The position numbers were made by a program, and so were the translations under genes. This document shows, piece after piece, positions 49,975 through 58,443 of a DNA stretch of 64,000 nt; the stretch's first letter is position 1, and the number at the start of each line of letters is the position of its first letter. The notes under the pieces were generated by a model, which saw only the letters and a program-made list of their open reading frames with translations, did no database searches and had not been told where the DNA came from. The stretch lies in the NCBI GenBank assembly GCA_020349965.1, contig CP070705.1, forward strand, positions 1,117,650 to 1,181,649. Reading direction: 5' to 3'. Source of the stretch: Caldifarciminota bacterium. Lineage in GTDB: Bacteria; Hydrothermota; Tepidihabitantia; SM23-42.

Positions 49975-50828
49975 TGCGATCTCAATTTGCCGATCTCCAT
50001 ATAGATGATTGCCGTTGTGAGGGCAATGATGAAGAGAATGACCGACACGGCCGACCCATATCCGAAATCACCTGTGAGAAAGAATTTGTAGCCGTATACG
50101 GAAAGGGATGCTGTGGTACCACCCGGTCCGCCACCGGTGATAACATATATCAAGTCGAATACTCGCATCGCATCGATGGTTCTAAATAAAATTGCAACCA
50201 TTATGATTGGTTTAATCATCGGTAATGTTATTCTGTGGAAACGTTGAAAGATGTTCGCGCCGTCGATCTGGGCTTGTTTTAGAACATCATCCGGAACTGT
50301 CTGAAGACCGGCGAGGAGGATGATTGCGACGAAAGGCGTCGTTCTCCAAACATCGGCAAGAACGAGCGCTGCAAATGCACCGGCAGAAGTCCCGAGCCAA
50401 TTGACCGGTCCGATACCGATCGCTTTCAGTGTGATATTTGCCACACCGTAATCGTAGCGAAAGATGAGTTGCCAGATTCGCGCCCCGATAACACTGGGAA
50501 TGGCCCACGGTATCAACGCGATACCTCTGAGGGCTCCGCGCAGTCTTGACTTCTCGTTGAGTATGAGCGCGGTAATCATGCCGAAGGCCATTTCGAGAGA
50601 TACCGATATACATGCGAATGCTATCGTAAAAAACGAAGCCTGCCAGAATTGCCCGTCCTTCATCAGGCCGACGTAATTGTCAAACGCAACGAACCTGCGC
50701 GCCATAAACGGAACATCCTGCCAGAGGCTATTCCAGAAGGTTCCCAGTACGGGGAACAGAAGGAATGCCGCGATGAAGAAGATCAAAGGAAGTAAGAAGG
50801 AAACCGGTTCTTTGATCTTCCTATTCAT
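49971..50828 (-). CDS. ABC sugar transporter permease, MalF type
   Basis: 285 residues with six membrane segments. The EAA loop is VPDDVLKQAQIDGANIFQRF then HRITLPMIKPI. It lacks the large periplasmic loop of E. coli MalF, as is usual for the UgpA/LacF subgroup. The ATG lies inside the end of the binding-protein gene (8-nt overlap). No ATP-binding subunit gene is found in the cluster. Confidence 0.92.
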   Translation of the reverse strand: MNRKIKEPVSFLLPLIFFIAAFLLFPVLGTFWNSLWQDVPFMARRFVAFDNYVGLMKDGQFWQASFFTIAFACISVSLEMAFGMITALILNEKSRLRGALRGIALIPWAIPSVIGARIWQLIFRYDYGVANITLKAIGIGPVNWLGTSAGAFAALVLADVWRTTPFVAIILLAGLQTVPDDVLKQAQIDGANIFQRFHRITLPMIKPIIMVAILFRTIDAMRVFDLIYVITGGGPGGTTASLSVYGYKFFLTGDFGYGSAVSVILFIIALTTAIIYMEIGKLRSQ

Positions 50829-52104
50829 TGTATCTCTGAAGAATCTCGTCTATTTCACGCTGCGCCTTTGCCAAGGCCTCGTCAGAGAGGGATCTCCCTG
50901 ACAGTGCTGCATTTTGATTTTGCTGGAGGATCTCCGAGATCTGTGTATAATACGGACTTGTTGGTCTTGCCACGGCATGCTCGAAGGCATTTTTCAGAAC
51001 GCCGAGGTGGGGCATTCTTATTCTTACATCTGTATCTTCATATAAGTCGCTGCGCCCAGGGTTCCATCCGAGGTTGAGCGCCAGTTTCTTCTGCGTTGCG
51101 TATGACAGCACGAATTTGAGTAACATCATTGCTTCAGCCTTGCTATCAGAGAACTTTGATATTCCGATGTGCCAACCGCCAAGAGTAGCTGCGTGTTGTC
51201 CTTTGCGACCTCTGGGCAGGAGTGCCACTGCGACCTTTCCCCTCACACGAGATCCATCTTTGTTGTGCAACGCCCATGCGTATGGCCAGTTGCGTTCGTA
51301 TAGAGCATTGCCGTTTTCAAAGGTTAATCTCGTTTCCTCCTCCTTCATTTCTGTGTAGGTGTTCGGTGGAGATATCTTGTGTTTGTGTATCAAATCGTAC
51401 ATTAGATCTGCTGCTTCTATATTTTCTGGAGTGTATACAATAATACGTCCCGCGCTGTCAGTGATACCTCCATTATTCGACGCCGCGAATTCAAGGAAAT
51501 TGCAGACCAGTCCTTCATATTGTGCTCCCTGCCACACAAAGCCAAAAAAGCTGGGATTTGTGACGCGTTCATTTTTCTGGACAAAATCAGCGCTCTGGAT
51601 GAGTTGTTGCCAGGTCACCGGCGGTTTCAAGCCGTATTTCACGAGCAGGTCTTTTCTAAAATACAAGAGCCCGCAGTCATTGTAAACGGGGAGTGCGTAC
51701 AGCGAATCTTGATAGGTGTCGACCTGGTTGACGATGGGTTCGAAGAAATCGGCGAGGTTGACGTCACCGGTTGCCACCATGGAATCGAGAGGCTGGAGCC
51801 AATCCGAGGCGGCGAATTGACCTACCCATATCACGTCCATCAGGAAAACGTCGGGGTCCGGCTGGCGCGACCTGAGGGGAATGACCAGTCCTTGTCTTCT
51901 CTGGTCGGTGTCCGTGGGTTGGCGCAGAAGGACTACGTCTATCTTGGTAGAGTCGGCGAATGCCGCGACGATTCTCTCCCAGTACTCGACTTCGTTCGAT
52001 GCGCCGCCAACGGCAAATGTTAGCTGTGGAGTTCCTGACTTACATCCGAAAAAGAGAAGCAAAAAGATGGTGATGCTGATCAGAAATCTTCTGCAGGTTA
52101 GCAT
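50821..52104 (-). CDS. Extracellular solute-binding lipoprotein of the sugar ABC transporter
   Basis: 427 residues. It has a lipoprotein signal (ISITIFLLLFFGC, Cys21), then a family 1 binding-protein fold: DVFLMDVIWVGQFAASDWLQPLD, LYALPVYNDCGLLYFRKDLL, FENGNALYERNWPYAW, VALLPRG and TLGGWHIGISKFS, a pattern shared with trehalose/maltose binding proteins. The ATG overlaps the otsAB stop by 7 nt, so uptake and synthesis are expressed together. Confidence 0.92.
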   Translation of the reverse strand: MLTCRRFLISITIFLLLFFGCKSGTPQLTFAVGGASNEVEYWERIVAAFADSTKIDVVLLRQPTDTDQRRQGLVIPLRSRQPDPDVFLMDVIWVGQFAASDWLQPLDSMVATGDVNLADFFEPIVNQVDTYQDSLYALPVYNDCGLLYFRKDLLVKYGLKPPVTWQQLIQSADFVQKNERVTNPSFFGFVWQGAQYEGLVCNFLEFAASNNGGITDSAGRIIVYTPENIEAADLMYDLIHKHKISPPNTYTEMKEEETRLTFENGNALYERNWPYAWALHNKDGSRVRGKVAVALLPRGRKGQHAATLGGWHIGISKFSDSKAEAMMLLKFVLSYATQKKLALNLGWNPGRSDLYEDTDVRIRMPHLGVLKNAFEHAVARPTSPYYTQISEILQQNQNAALSGRSLSDEALAKAQREIDEILQRYNE

Positions 52105-54278
52105 TTGGCGAATTCTTTCAGCAGATTACGGGCATCCTGCGGCGAGGGTATCGTGTATTTGGCCTTTGTGTACCCGATGCCAACCTTGATGGAATATGAT
52201 TTCTTAGGTACAACTTCAAAAGTGTCTTCATCTGTCCAATCATCACCAATCGCAATTATGAAATCCCACGTTTTGCTGTCGATCCATTTCTGTGCAGCAA
52301 TACCTTTGTTTATGCCTTTATTCTTTACCTCAATTACTTTGCTCCCCTCCAGTATGCTCAGATTCAATGCAGAAGCGAGATCAAGGAGCCTTTCTTTTAG
52401 TTCACTCGCCCTCAGCTCGCCAAGCCGCTGGTCCGTCTTACGGTAGTGCCAGACGATCGAGTAATCCTTCTCTTCGATGCTCGTACCGGGAGTGCGGTCT
52501 ACGTACAGCTCCAGGATCGGTTGTATCTGCTCTTTCCAGTCATTCTTCAAAGGTTTGATCATTGCCCATGCGTACTTTTTGTTCTTGAACCACACGCCGT
52601 GCTCCGCTATCAAACCGCAGCCGACGTTGCCGAACCACTTGTCCAGGGTCGCGCGGTCGCGACCGCTCACTATGACCAATTCGTTTCTTGAATTGTCGGC
52701 AAGGGTCCTGAGCACCTTGACTATCTCTCTGTCAGGGATGGCTTTGGCCGGCTCTCCGGTGAATGATACGAGCGTGCCGTCGTAGTCGAGGAGCAAGAGT
52801 CTGTTTCTGCTTTCAGAATATTCACGCAGGATTTTTTTGCGTACTTCCGCGCGTAGGTTCTTGGCCGTCAATTCCTGTTGTTTCAGCTTGATGCGTGAAA
52901 GGTTGTCTAAGAAATCGTGCGCCCATCGTTCAACATTATAACGCTTAAGACGTCTTTGCATAACATCATTTCTCCTCATTTGTTCGTGCTCGGGCATTCT
53001 TAAAGCATTCTTGATCGCACCGGCTATCTCCTCTTTATCATTCGGATTGACGATTATTGCCTCACCCAATATTTTTGACGCGCCCGCCATTTCGCTGAGA
53101 ATCAATACACCCTTCTTGTATTTCTTCGTGGCGAGATACTCTTTTGCGATGAGATTCATACCATCTCTTATCGGAGTAATCAAAGCCACGTCTCCGGCCA
53201 AATACAGCGGTACAAGATTCTTGAACGGAAGAAAACGATAGAGATACCAGATAGGTATCCAGCCTATTGTACCGTACTTGCCATTGATCCTGCTTATGAG
53301 CTCATCGACTTCTCTTTTTAGCAGTGCGTACTGCTCGACACCTGTGCGCGAAGGTACTGCAACGAGGATGAGGGTAACCTTCTCGCGGTATTTCGGATTG
53401 GTTTCAAGGAAATAATCGAAGGCTTCAAGGCGTTGTGCAATGCCTTTAGTATAATCGAGGCGATCGATCGACACGATTATCTTGCGTTCGCCGACGCGCT
53501 TCTTGATCTTGCGAACTTCTTTTTGAATGCCTTCATCCTCGGCCGCACGGTGAAATTGATCATAGTCGATGCCCATTGGAAAAGCATCTACCCTCACGAT
53601 CCGGTTGTCGAAATTCACTTGAGCCTTGCTGTGTTCATAACCAAGTAGGCGGCGTACGGTCTGCAAGTAGTGGTGTGCGTAATCGTAGGTGTGAAATCCC
53701 ACGAGATCTGCGCCAAGCATACCTCTGACGATTTCTTTGCGGGAGGGAAGCGTACGGAAAACCTCGGAGGAAGGAAATGGTATGTGAAGAAAGAAACCTA
53801 TCGAAGCATTAGGTAATTCCTTTCGCAGGAGTTGGGGCAGGAGCAGGAGGTGGTAATCGTGAATCCAGATGATGTCGTCGGCTTTGGCAATATGTTTTAT
53901 CCTATTGCAGAATATCTGGTTGACCCTTTGATATGAGTCCCAGTTGTTCTTATTATAGGTTGCATATTGAGAAAAGTAGTGGAACAGCGGCCAGATTATT
54001 CGGTTGCAGAATCCGTAGTAGAACTGCTCGATATCGTATTGATTAAGGAATACCGGATGGCAATTATATTGCATCAACGTGCGCTTGATGCGCGGTTTCT
54101 GATCTTTCACGCGCTCGTACGCAATACCCGGCCAACCGATCCACATGTTTTCGTACGACCTCAATAACGAACTGAGGCCAGTGGCCAGGCCACCGACACT
54201 CTGTGTATATCTTATTTTGCCTTCTCTTTTTGTGACAGTGACCGGCAGTCGATTTGAAACGATCAAGAGTCTTTTCAT
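52098..54278 (-). CDS. otsAB: Bifunctional trehalose-6-phosphate synthase/phosphatase (OtsA-OtsB fusion)
   Basis: 726 residues. Residues about 1-470 are the GT20 synthase: LLIVSNRLPV, QSVGGLATGLSS, IIWIHDYHLLLLP, SIDRLDYTKGI and TPIRDGMNLIAKEY. Residues about 490-726 are the HAD phosphatase: LLLLDYDGTLVSF (Asp nucleophile), VIVSGRD, GLIAEHGVW and AIGDDWTDEDTF. It makes trehalose from UDP- (or other NDP-) glucose and glucose-6-phosphate in one polypeptide. I start at the ATG at 54278; the open frame continues 14 codons into the leader. The promoter at 54309-54336 carries a palindrome. Confidence 0.94.
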   Translation of the reverse strand: MKRLLIVSNRLPVTVTKREGKIRYTQSVGGLATGLSSLLRSYENMWIGWPGIAYERVKDQKPRIKRTLMQYNCHPVFLNQYDIEQFYYGFCNRIIWPLFHYFSQYATYNKNNWDSYQRVNQIFCNRIKHIAKADDIIWIHDYHLLLLPQLLRKELPNASIGFFLHIPFPSSEVFRTLPSRKEIVRGMLGADLVGFHTYDYAHHYLQTVRRLLGYEHSKAQVNFDNRIVRVDAFPMGIDYDQFHRAAEDEGIQKEVRKIKKRVGERKIIVSIDRLDYTKGIAQRLEAFDYFLETNPKYREKVTLILVAVPSRTGVEQYALLKREVDELISRINGKYGTIGWIPIWYLYRFLPFKNLVPLYLAGDVALITPIRDGMNLIAKEYLATKKYKKGVLILSEMAGASKILGEAIIVNPNDKEEIAGAIKNALRMPEHEQMRRNDVMQRRLKRYNVERWAHDFLDNLSRIKLKQQELTAKNLRAEVRKKILREYSESRNRLLLLDYDGTLVSFTGEPAKAIPDREIVKVLRTLADNSRNELVIVSGRDRATLDKWFGNVGCGLIAEHGVWFKNKKYAWAMIKPLKNDWKEQIQPILELYVDRTPGTSIEEKDYSIVWHYRKTDQRLGELRASELKERLLDLASALNLSILEGSKVIEVKNKGINKGIAAQKWIDSKTWDFIIAIGDDWTDEDTFEVVPKKSYSIKVGIGYTKAKYTIPSPQDARNLLKEFAKC

Positions 54279-54298
54279 AGTATTTCTTCTTTGTCTTC

Positions 54299-54336
54299 TA
54301 CTATTAATAGTATAGCGCACATCGCCGAATTGTCAA
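54299..54336 (-). promoter_or_regulatory. otsAB: Promoter of the trehalose operon with a 14-bp palindrome
   Basis: -35 TTGACA (54331-54336), 16-bp spacer, -10 TATACT (54309-54314) on the minus strand. TACTATTAATAGTA (54299-54312) is a perfect palindrome covering most of the -10 box and the start site, a likely operator. The remaining 237 nt up to 54573 hold no gene that I can see, only a short CTGCG/CGCAG hairpin near 54535 with no U-run. Confidence 0.78.
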
Positions 54337-54573
54337 GAAATTCGGGCTGTGCTACATGCATTGAGGTCTTCGACTTCTGCACGACATGACGAAGCGCCAT
54401 CTTCTCACATGAAATGGAGGGCTTTTAATGTGCTGGTGAATATTTGCGATGCTAGACTATTCGACACCATTCTATTTCGCTTGTGGTGAACGATCTTACA
54501 TTCAATCTAGGAATGTGTGTTAACCTGCGGATCCTTCGCAGCTATCTATCGCGACCCGGCTGGAATTACCCGC

Positions 54574-55245
54574 TCAGTTCTCGGAATTCTGGGAGTCGAG
54601 AACTTTGGCGACGAACCCATCTTCAGGTAATGCACCTTCGAATTGAATCGACTCGTTGATTACTATCTTGGGCACGGCGAAGACGTTATATTTCTGAGCC
54701 AATTGAGGGAATTCCTGCGCGTTGATGACGTCGGCTTTTACCATTTCGTTGTGGTGTGCCAACCGGTGAGCCAGGTGCGCCGCTGAAGCGCAGTACGGAC
54801 ATGTGAGCGTAACGAAAACCTGTATGTGAACCGATTTGGTGATCTTCTTCATTGATGTACGTGATGCGTCGCTCAGATCTGATTCTGCTGCAGAGACCAA
54901 TTTTATTGCGCTGAGCAAGGTTGGAAATTCGTAGCCGGCGGGCAGGCCGAATATTCTAATGCCTCTATCTCTGTCGCCTTTGATGACCGTTGCCGGTATC
55001 TTATCGATTCCGTACTCTTCCACCTTGTTCTTATCCTTCACGTAGTCGAAGACTTCAACTTTTATTTTATCGGAGAGTGACGCAACTTCTTCCATGAGTA
55101 GGCGGTTATCCTTGCATGTCTCGCACTCCAACCCGGGCATGGAGCTCAGCGAATCCTGTGTGAATACTACCAGGGTGACCTCGTTCTTTAAATCCTTGAA
55201 CATATTCCTTACTTGTTCTTTCGTCTTCTCATCTATGATAGCCAC
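54574..55245 (-). CDS. Protein disulfide oxidoreductase (two thioredoxin-fold domains)
   Basis: 223 residues, the size of the PDO/glutaredoxin-like family of thermophiles. The N-terminal thioredoxin fold has CETC (C41, C44) and the C-terminal one CPYC (C149, C152, TLTCPYCASAAHLA). A cis-Pro follows in each half (IPATVIKG and VPKIVINE). I use the GTG at 55245 because AAAGGAGG lies 4 nt upstream. It probably shuttles electrons to the peroxiredoxin encoded upstream, as PDO does in archaea, an inference from context. Last gene of the redox array. Confidence 0.87.
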   Translation of the reverse strand: MAIIDEKTKEQVRNMFKDLKNEVTLVVFTQDSLSSMPGLECETCKDNRLLMEEVASLSDKIKVEVFDYVKDKNKVEEYGIDKIPATVIKGDRDRGIRIFGLPAGYEFPTLLSAIKLVSAAESDLSDASRTSMKKITKSVHIQVFVTLTCPYCASAAHLAHRLAHHNEMVKADVINAQEFPQLAQKYNVFAVPKIVINESIQFEGALPEDGFVAKVLDSQNSEN

Positions 55246-55294
55246 AAATCCTCCTTTGTCCCATACCAATTCGACCGTAATTAGTGTGTAATGT

Positions 55295-55858
55295 TTAGGA
55301 ATCGCCCTCGTATCGATTTCTGAACGCGAATCTGGCTTGAGGTATCCTTTCCGGTCTTTCTCTTTCCGCCTCCGCTTGTTTTTCCGAGAGTAAGGGGTTG
55401 ATCGTTGTCGAATGTCTTCCCACTATCACCAACGCTATCACTTCCATTTCTTCAGGTATGTTAAGAATCTCTTTGGTCTTTTTAGGACTGAATCCGGCGA
55501 TCGGATGGGCGACGAGTCCGAGTTCGGTGGCGCGGAGGATCATTGCTGCCGTGGCCATTCCTGTGTCGAAGAGATAATACTTCCTTTCTCTGATGAGGCA
55601 ATCTAGTTCGGGTTTGCTGAAGACTGCAATGATGAGCGATGCCGCTCGCGCCCATTCATTACCCCGGGAGAGTGCTTCGTGCATCTTCTGGAGTATTTCT
55701 CTATCACGGACGAATACGTACCGCCATGGTTGATTGTTGAAGCATGAACAGAATAGCCGCGCGCTCTCTGCCAAACTTGCCACGATTTCATCGTCTATGT
55801 CAACCGGCACGAGCGATCTGTAGGCTCTTCTCTTTTTTATTGCTTCCTTGACGTCCAT
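55295..55858 (-). CDS. Nitroreductase-family flavoprotein
   Basis: 187 residues. The start DVKEAIKKRRAYRSLVPVDI carries the FMN-binding Arg pair; SARLFCSCFNNQPWRYVFV and ATELGLVAHPIAGFSPKK are the usual FMN/dimer segments. It reduces quinones, nitro compounds or flavins in relatives. It starts 9 nt after the rubrerythrin-like gene. Confidence 0.88.
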   Translation of the reverse strand: MDVKEAIKKRRAYRSLVPVDIDDEIVASLAESARLFCSCFNNQPWRYVFVRDREILQKMHEALSRGNEWARAASLIIAVFSKPELDCLIRERKYYLFDTGMATAAMILRATELGLVAHPIAGFSPKKTKEILNIPEEMEVIALVIVGRHSTTINPLLSEKQAEAERERPERIPQARFAFRNRYEGDS

Positions 55859-55867
55859 TGGCTACGG

Positions 55868-56353
55868 TCAGTCTCCCCAGATTATTGTACCTTTGTTCGA
55901 AATGCTGTAGAACTGATCCTCGAGTATGGATTGATGCTTCCGTTCCTCTTCGGCCATATTGACGAAGATCGCTCTTGATTCTTCGTCATCGAGCATCTTT
56001 GATATCTCCAGGTACTTTTCTCTGGCTTTTTTCTCCGCCTCAATGCCGAGCGTGAGGACTGCTACTATTTCATCCTTGTTCGACTCGAATTGTCCTTCGA
56101 CTTCTGATTTCGTAGCAATCTGTTGTGGCACCGTGATACCGGTAAGCTTGAACCCTTTTCCTCGTGCTTCTATGATCTTTTGCAGGCGATCATAATGGCC
56201 CTGTTCAAAATCGGCAAGTTCATTGAAGAGGCTCTTGCCGGCGTTGCTCGACGCTTTTGCTGCTGCTTCCATATAGAACTTCTTTGCTTGTGCTTCAGCG
56301 TTCATTGCATCTGTCAACAGGGAATCAATTCTTGTTTTTGTGTCTTCGTTCAT
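55868..56353 (-). CDS. Rubrerythrin-like ferritin-fold diiron protein
   Basis: 161 residues, four-helix bundle. Diiron ligands appear in EAQAKKFYMEAA, LADFEQGHYDRL, EAEKKAREKYLEI and MAEEERKHQSIL (two E-x-x-H motifs). There is no rubredoxin domain. It likely detoxifies peroxide using electrons from rubredoxin-type donors such as the fused one at 57465-57977. The ATG at 56353 is chosen by AAAGGAG. It overlaps no gene and is 11 nt after the peroxiredoxin. Confidence 0.87.
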   Translation of the reverse strand: MNEDTKTRIDSLLTDAMNAEAQAKKFYMEAAAKASSNAGKSLFNELADFEQGHYDRLQKIIEARGKGFKLTGITVPQQIATKSEVEGQFESNKDEIVAVLTLGIEAEKKAREKYLEISKMLDDEESRAIFVNMAEEERKHQSILEDQFYSISNKGTIIWGD

Positions 56354-56364
56354 TTTTACTCCTT

Positions 56365-56823
56365 TCACTGATTTCTCTTGATGAAATCCAATATTTCCTT
56401 TATGTCCGGAAGTTGTGCGATTTCATAGATCTTTGCGAATACTATATGCTGTTTTTCATCGATTATGATGTTCGCACGCTCTGAAAATCCATCTTTTCCC
56501 CGGAAGATACCGTACATCTTTGCTACCGCACCATGAGGCCAGAAATCGGAGAGGAGTTTTGTGTGCTCGATTCCCAATTCTCTTGACCAGGCATGTTTGG
56601 AAGGCACGGTATCGACGCTCACGCCTAGCGCGATTGTATTCAACTTACCGAAGTCGTCAATATTATCTTCGAGTGACTTCATCTGCTCGGCACAGACTTT
56701 TGTCCAGGCGAGGGGATGGAATGATAGTAGTATCTTCTGTCCCGACAGAGCAGATATCATCACGTCGTTCTTGTTGTGGTCTTTTAGCACGAAGTCAGGC
56801 GCTTTATCGCCAATCTTCAACAC
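56365..56823 (-). CDS. Peroxiredoxin (AhpC/TSA family)
   Basis: 152 residues. It has GDKAPDFVLKDHN, then the peroxidatic site FHPLAWTKVCAEQM with Cys44, where the family has PxxxT/SxxC. No second Cys is evident in the C-terminal part, so it may be a 1-Cys type (AhpE-like). GTG start with AAAGGGGG upstream. It reduces peroxides formed by the superoxide reductase encoded next to it. Confidence 0.9.
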   Translation of the reverse strand: MLKIGDKAPDFVLKDHNKNDVMISALSGQKILLSFHPLAWTKVCAEQMKSLEDNIDDFGKLNTIALGVSVDTVPSKHAWSRELGIEHTKLLSDFWPHGAVAKMYGIFRGKDGFSERANIIIDEKQHIVFAKIYEIAQLPDIKEILDFIKRNQ

Positions 56824-56857
56824 TATGTGCCCCCTTTGCTTCTGTTTAATCCAGCCG

Positions 56858-57253
56858 TTATTGTATGGCTATTTCGTGCGAATTTGTCCACAGACCATGG
56901 ATGTTGCAGTAGGACAATGCGAACACCGCTCCAGATTTTTCGGCCTTGAAGGTTAAAGATACTGTAGGATGTGTAAAGATCGTGCTGGTATTCGGTCCAT
57001 CGGTCGAGGCACCGTGCGACGAGAATTCAGAACGCCCGATATGATAGGGGAATTTGCCTTCACTCGGCTGAAAATAAACGTCTATCCACGCTATGTGATG
57101 TTCGGTCGTGTTCGGGTGAGGAATCTCTTTTCCCACCGAGACGGTGATGCTCACGTTCTCACCTTTCTTCACCTTATCAGCAGCCTCGATGACTGGTACA
57201 TGCTTTTCTTTTTTCCAATCGGCTGATTGGAAGATCTTAGAAAGTTCTTGCAT
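56858..57253 (-). CDS. Superoxide reductase (neelaredoxin type)
   Basis: 131 residues. Iron ligands are His18 in EKHVPVIE, His46 and His52 in IPHPNTTEHHIAW, Cys116 and His119 in SYCNIHGLW. It reduces superoxide to hydrogen peroxide without making oxygen, the anaerobe solution. The desulforedoxin domain found N-terminally in desulfoferrodoxins is encoded separately, 48 nt upstream (57302-57427). The ATG follows GGAGAG. Confidence 0.94.
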   Translation of the reverse strand: MQELSKIFQSADWKKEKHVPVIEAADKVKKGENVSITVSVGKEIPHPNTTEHHIAWIDVYFQPSEGKFPYHIGRSEFSSHGASTDGPNTSTIFTHPTVSLTFKAEKSGAVFALSYCNIHGLWTNSHEIAIQ

Positions 57254-57301
57254 TATGCTCTCCTTTCACTGAATTCCAGAGTATTCCTGCAATCAGCTGA
57301 A

Positions 57302-57427
57302 CTATTTTACCATTTGCATCGGCTTGCCGCAACAGACCAGTTCACCGCCGCCTGCTTCTTTGACCTCTACGACATTGCCGCATATTTCGCATCTATATAC
57401 TTCACCTGCTTTCTGAACGTTCGCCAT
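57302..57427 (-). CDS. Desulforedoxin-like protein (41 residues)
   Basis: A small gene read directly: [20 protein letters not shown], then residues 21-41 with CC at 32-33 and the end GKPMQMVK. C13-x-x-C16 plus C32-C33 is the FeS4 site of desulforedoxin and of the N-terminal domain of desulfoferrodoxin. A strong AAAGGAGG precedes the ATG. It sits directly upstream of the superoxide reductase, to which it probably donates electrons: a split desulfoferrodoxin. Confidence 0.92.
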   Translation of the reverse strand: MANVQKAGEVYRCEICGNVVEVKEAGGGELVCCGKPMQMVK

Positions 57428-57464
57428 CTTTCCTCCTTTAAAGATCTGCAAGTTTGAACATCAG

Positions 57465-57977
57465 TTATGACGGCCCGGGAATGAATAGTTCGAACCGTTC
57501 TTTTCCTGCTTTGCATACGGGACAGACCTCTGGCGGCTCTTTCCTTGCGCAAAGGTAGCCGCAGACACGGCACCTCCAGATAGGGTAGGGCAGGGATTGC
57601 ATGGTCACCGATAACTCTGGTCCGCTATTCGTTCTGTGCGGCGGCCTACGTTCCGGTATCTTACCTATCTCTTTCTTACCTTCGACGACACGTTTTGACA
57701 CATACAGCCCACAATAGCACGTGTCGTGATCATTGAGGTCGGCATCCCGGTAATCGCATGGGCATATAATATCGAGGTCGCCTTTCTTCTTGCCAGATGC
57801 CAAACGACAGGGGCATGAGGGATAGCCATATCGTTTTTCGTTCGTTACCAATCCCTCGACGAGGTCCATTGTGAATTCCACGTCTGGATTGAGGTGGTAT
57901 CCGCCCGATTCAGCATCGGCTCTCAATTTCTCATGTAGAAGATCTATCTCAGCACGGTTCTTATCTCTATCGGTCAT
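57465..57977 (-). CDS. Ferredoxin:thioredoxin reductase catalytic domain fused to rubredoxin
   Basis: 170 residues. Residues 1-105 are the FTR catalytic beta chain with six cluster/redox cysteines (C55-P-C57 in [10 protein letters not shown]72-P-C74 in ICPCDYRD, C87-Y-C89 in CYCGLYV). Residues 133-165 are a rubredoxin-like domain ([11 protein letters not shown]136/C139; [15 protein letters not shown]152/C155) of the rubrerythrin type. It would pass single electrons from ferredoxin to a disulfide, here possibly to the glutaredoxin whose gene overlaps its start by 11 nt. No FTR alpha chain is seen. Confidence 0.9.
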   Translation of the reverse strand: MTDRDKNRAEIDLLHEKLRADAESGGYHLNPDVEFTMDLVEGLVTNEKRYGYPSCPCRLASGKKKGDLDIICPCDYRDADLNDHDTCYCGLYVSKRVVEGKKEIGKIPERRPPHRTNSGPELSVTMQSLPYPIWRCRVCGYLCARKEPPEVCPVCKAGKERFELFIPGPS

Positions 57978-58254
57978 TGCCCAGTACCTCTTTTATTTTC
58001 TCCGGATCATAACCGACTATGCTCTGCTGCTCGTCGACAACAATAGTGGGGTATGATCCGCTTGGGTTCCACTTCAGTACGGTTTCCTTAATCTTCTCGC
58101 TCTCATCTCCACCGACCAGGTCGACATCTATGTAGTCATATGCAATATTCAATGTATTGAGTAGTCTCTTTGTCTTCTTGCACCAGACGCAAGTGCTTAA
58201 AGCGTAGAGCATGATGTTACCTTTTTTCCGACCTTCCACGTGTTTTATGCCCAT
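57967..58254 (-). CDS. Glutaredoxin-like protein
   Basis: 95 residues. The active site is CVWC in [17 protein letters not shown], then [21 protein letters not shown] with the cis-Pro and the GY/F turn. I use the ATG at 58254, which follows GGAG, instead of the frame opening at 58284. It overlaps the FTR-rubredoxin gene, a strong hint that FTR reduces this glutaredoxin. Confidence 0.88.
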   Translation of the reverse strand: MGIKHVEGRKKGNIMLYALSTCVWCKKTKRLLNTLNIAYDYIDVDLVGGDESEKIKETVLKWNPSGSYPTIVVDEQQSIVGYDPEKIKEVLGNDR

Positions 58255-58284
58255 ATGTTCTCCACTGTTGAATATGCTCCCCAT

Positions 58285-58443
58285 TTATTCAGATTTCGAT
58301 TCCTCCGCGTACTCCCTCGGATTTTCGTCAAACTTCTTCTTACAGCCGGGGGCACAGAAGTAGTATGTCTTTCCTTCAAATTCGCTCTTGTATTGAGCAG
58401 TTTTCTCATCGACTGTCATCTTACATATTGGATCGATTGCCAT
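58285..58443 (-). CDS. Possible separate YHS-domain protein from an internal start in copA
   Basis: In frame with copA. The ATG at 58443 (MAIDPICKM) is preceded by AAAAGGAGGT at 58448-58457 with ideal spacing. A 52-residue YHS domain protein could be made alone as well as fused. The preceding 45 or so residues of copA look like a random linker, as if a stop codon between two adjacent genes had been lost. Confidence 0.5.
   Translation of the reverse strand: MAIDPICKMTVDEKTAQYKSEFEGKTYYFCAPGCKKKFDENPREYAEESKSE

Noticed and set aside
54520-54560. Terminator after the PDO-like gene
   Set aside because: The CTGCG/CGCAG stem is only 5 bp and has no U-run in the minus direction.
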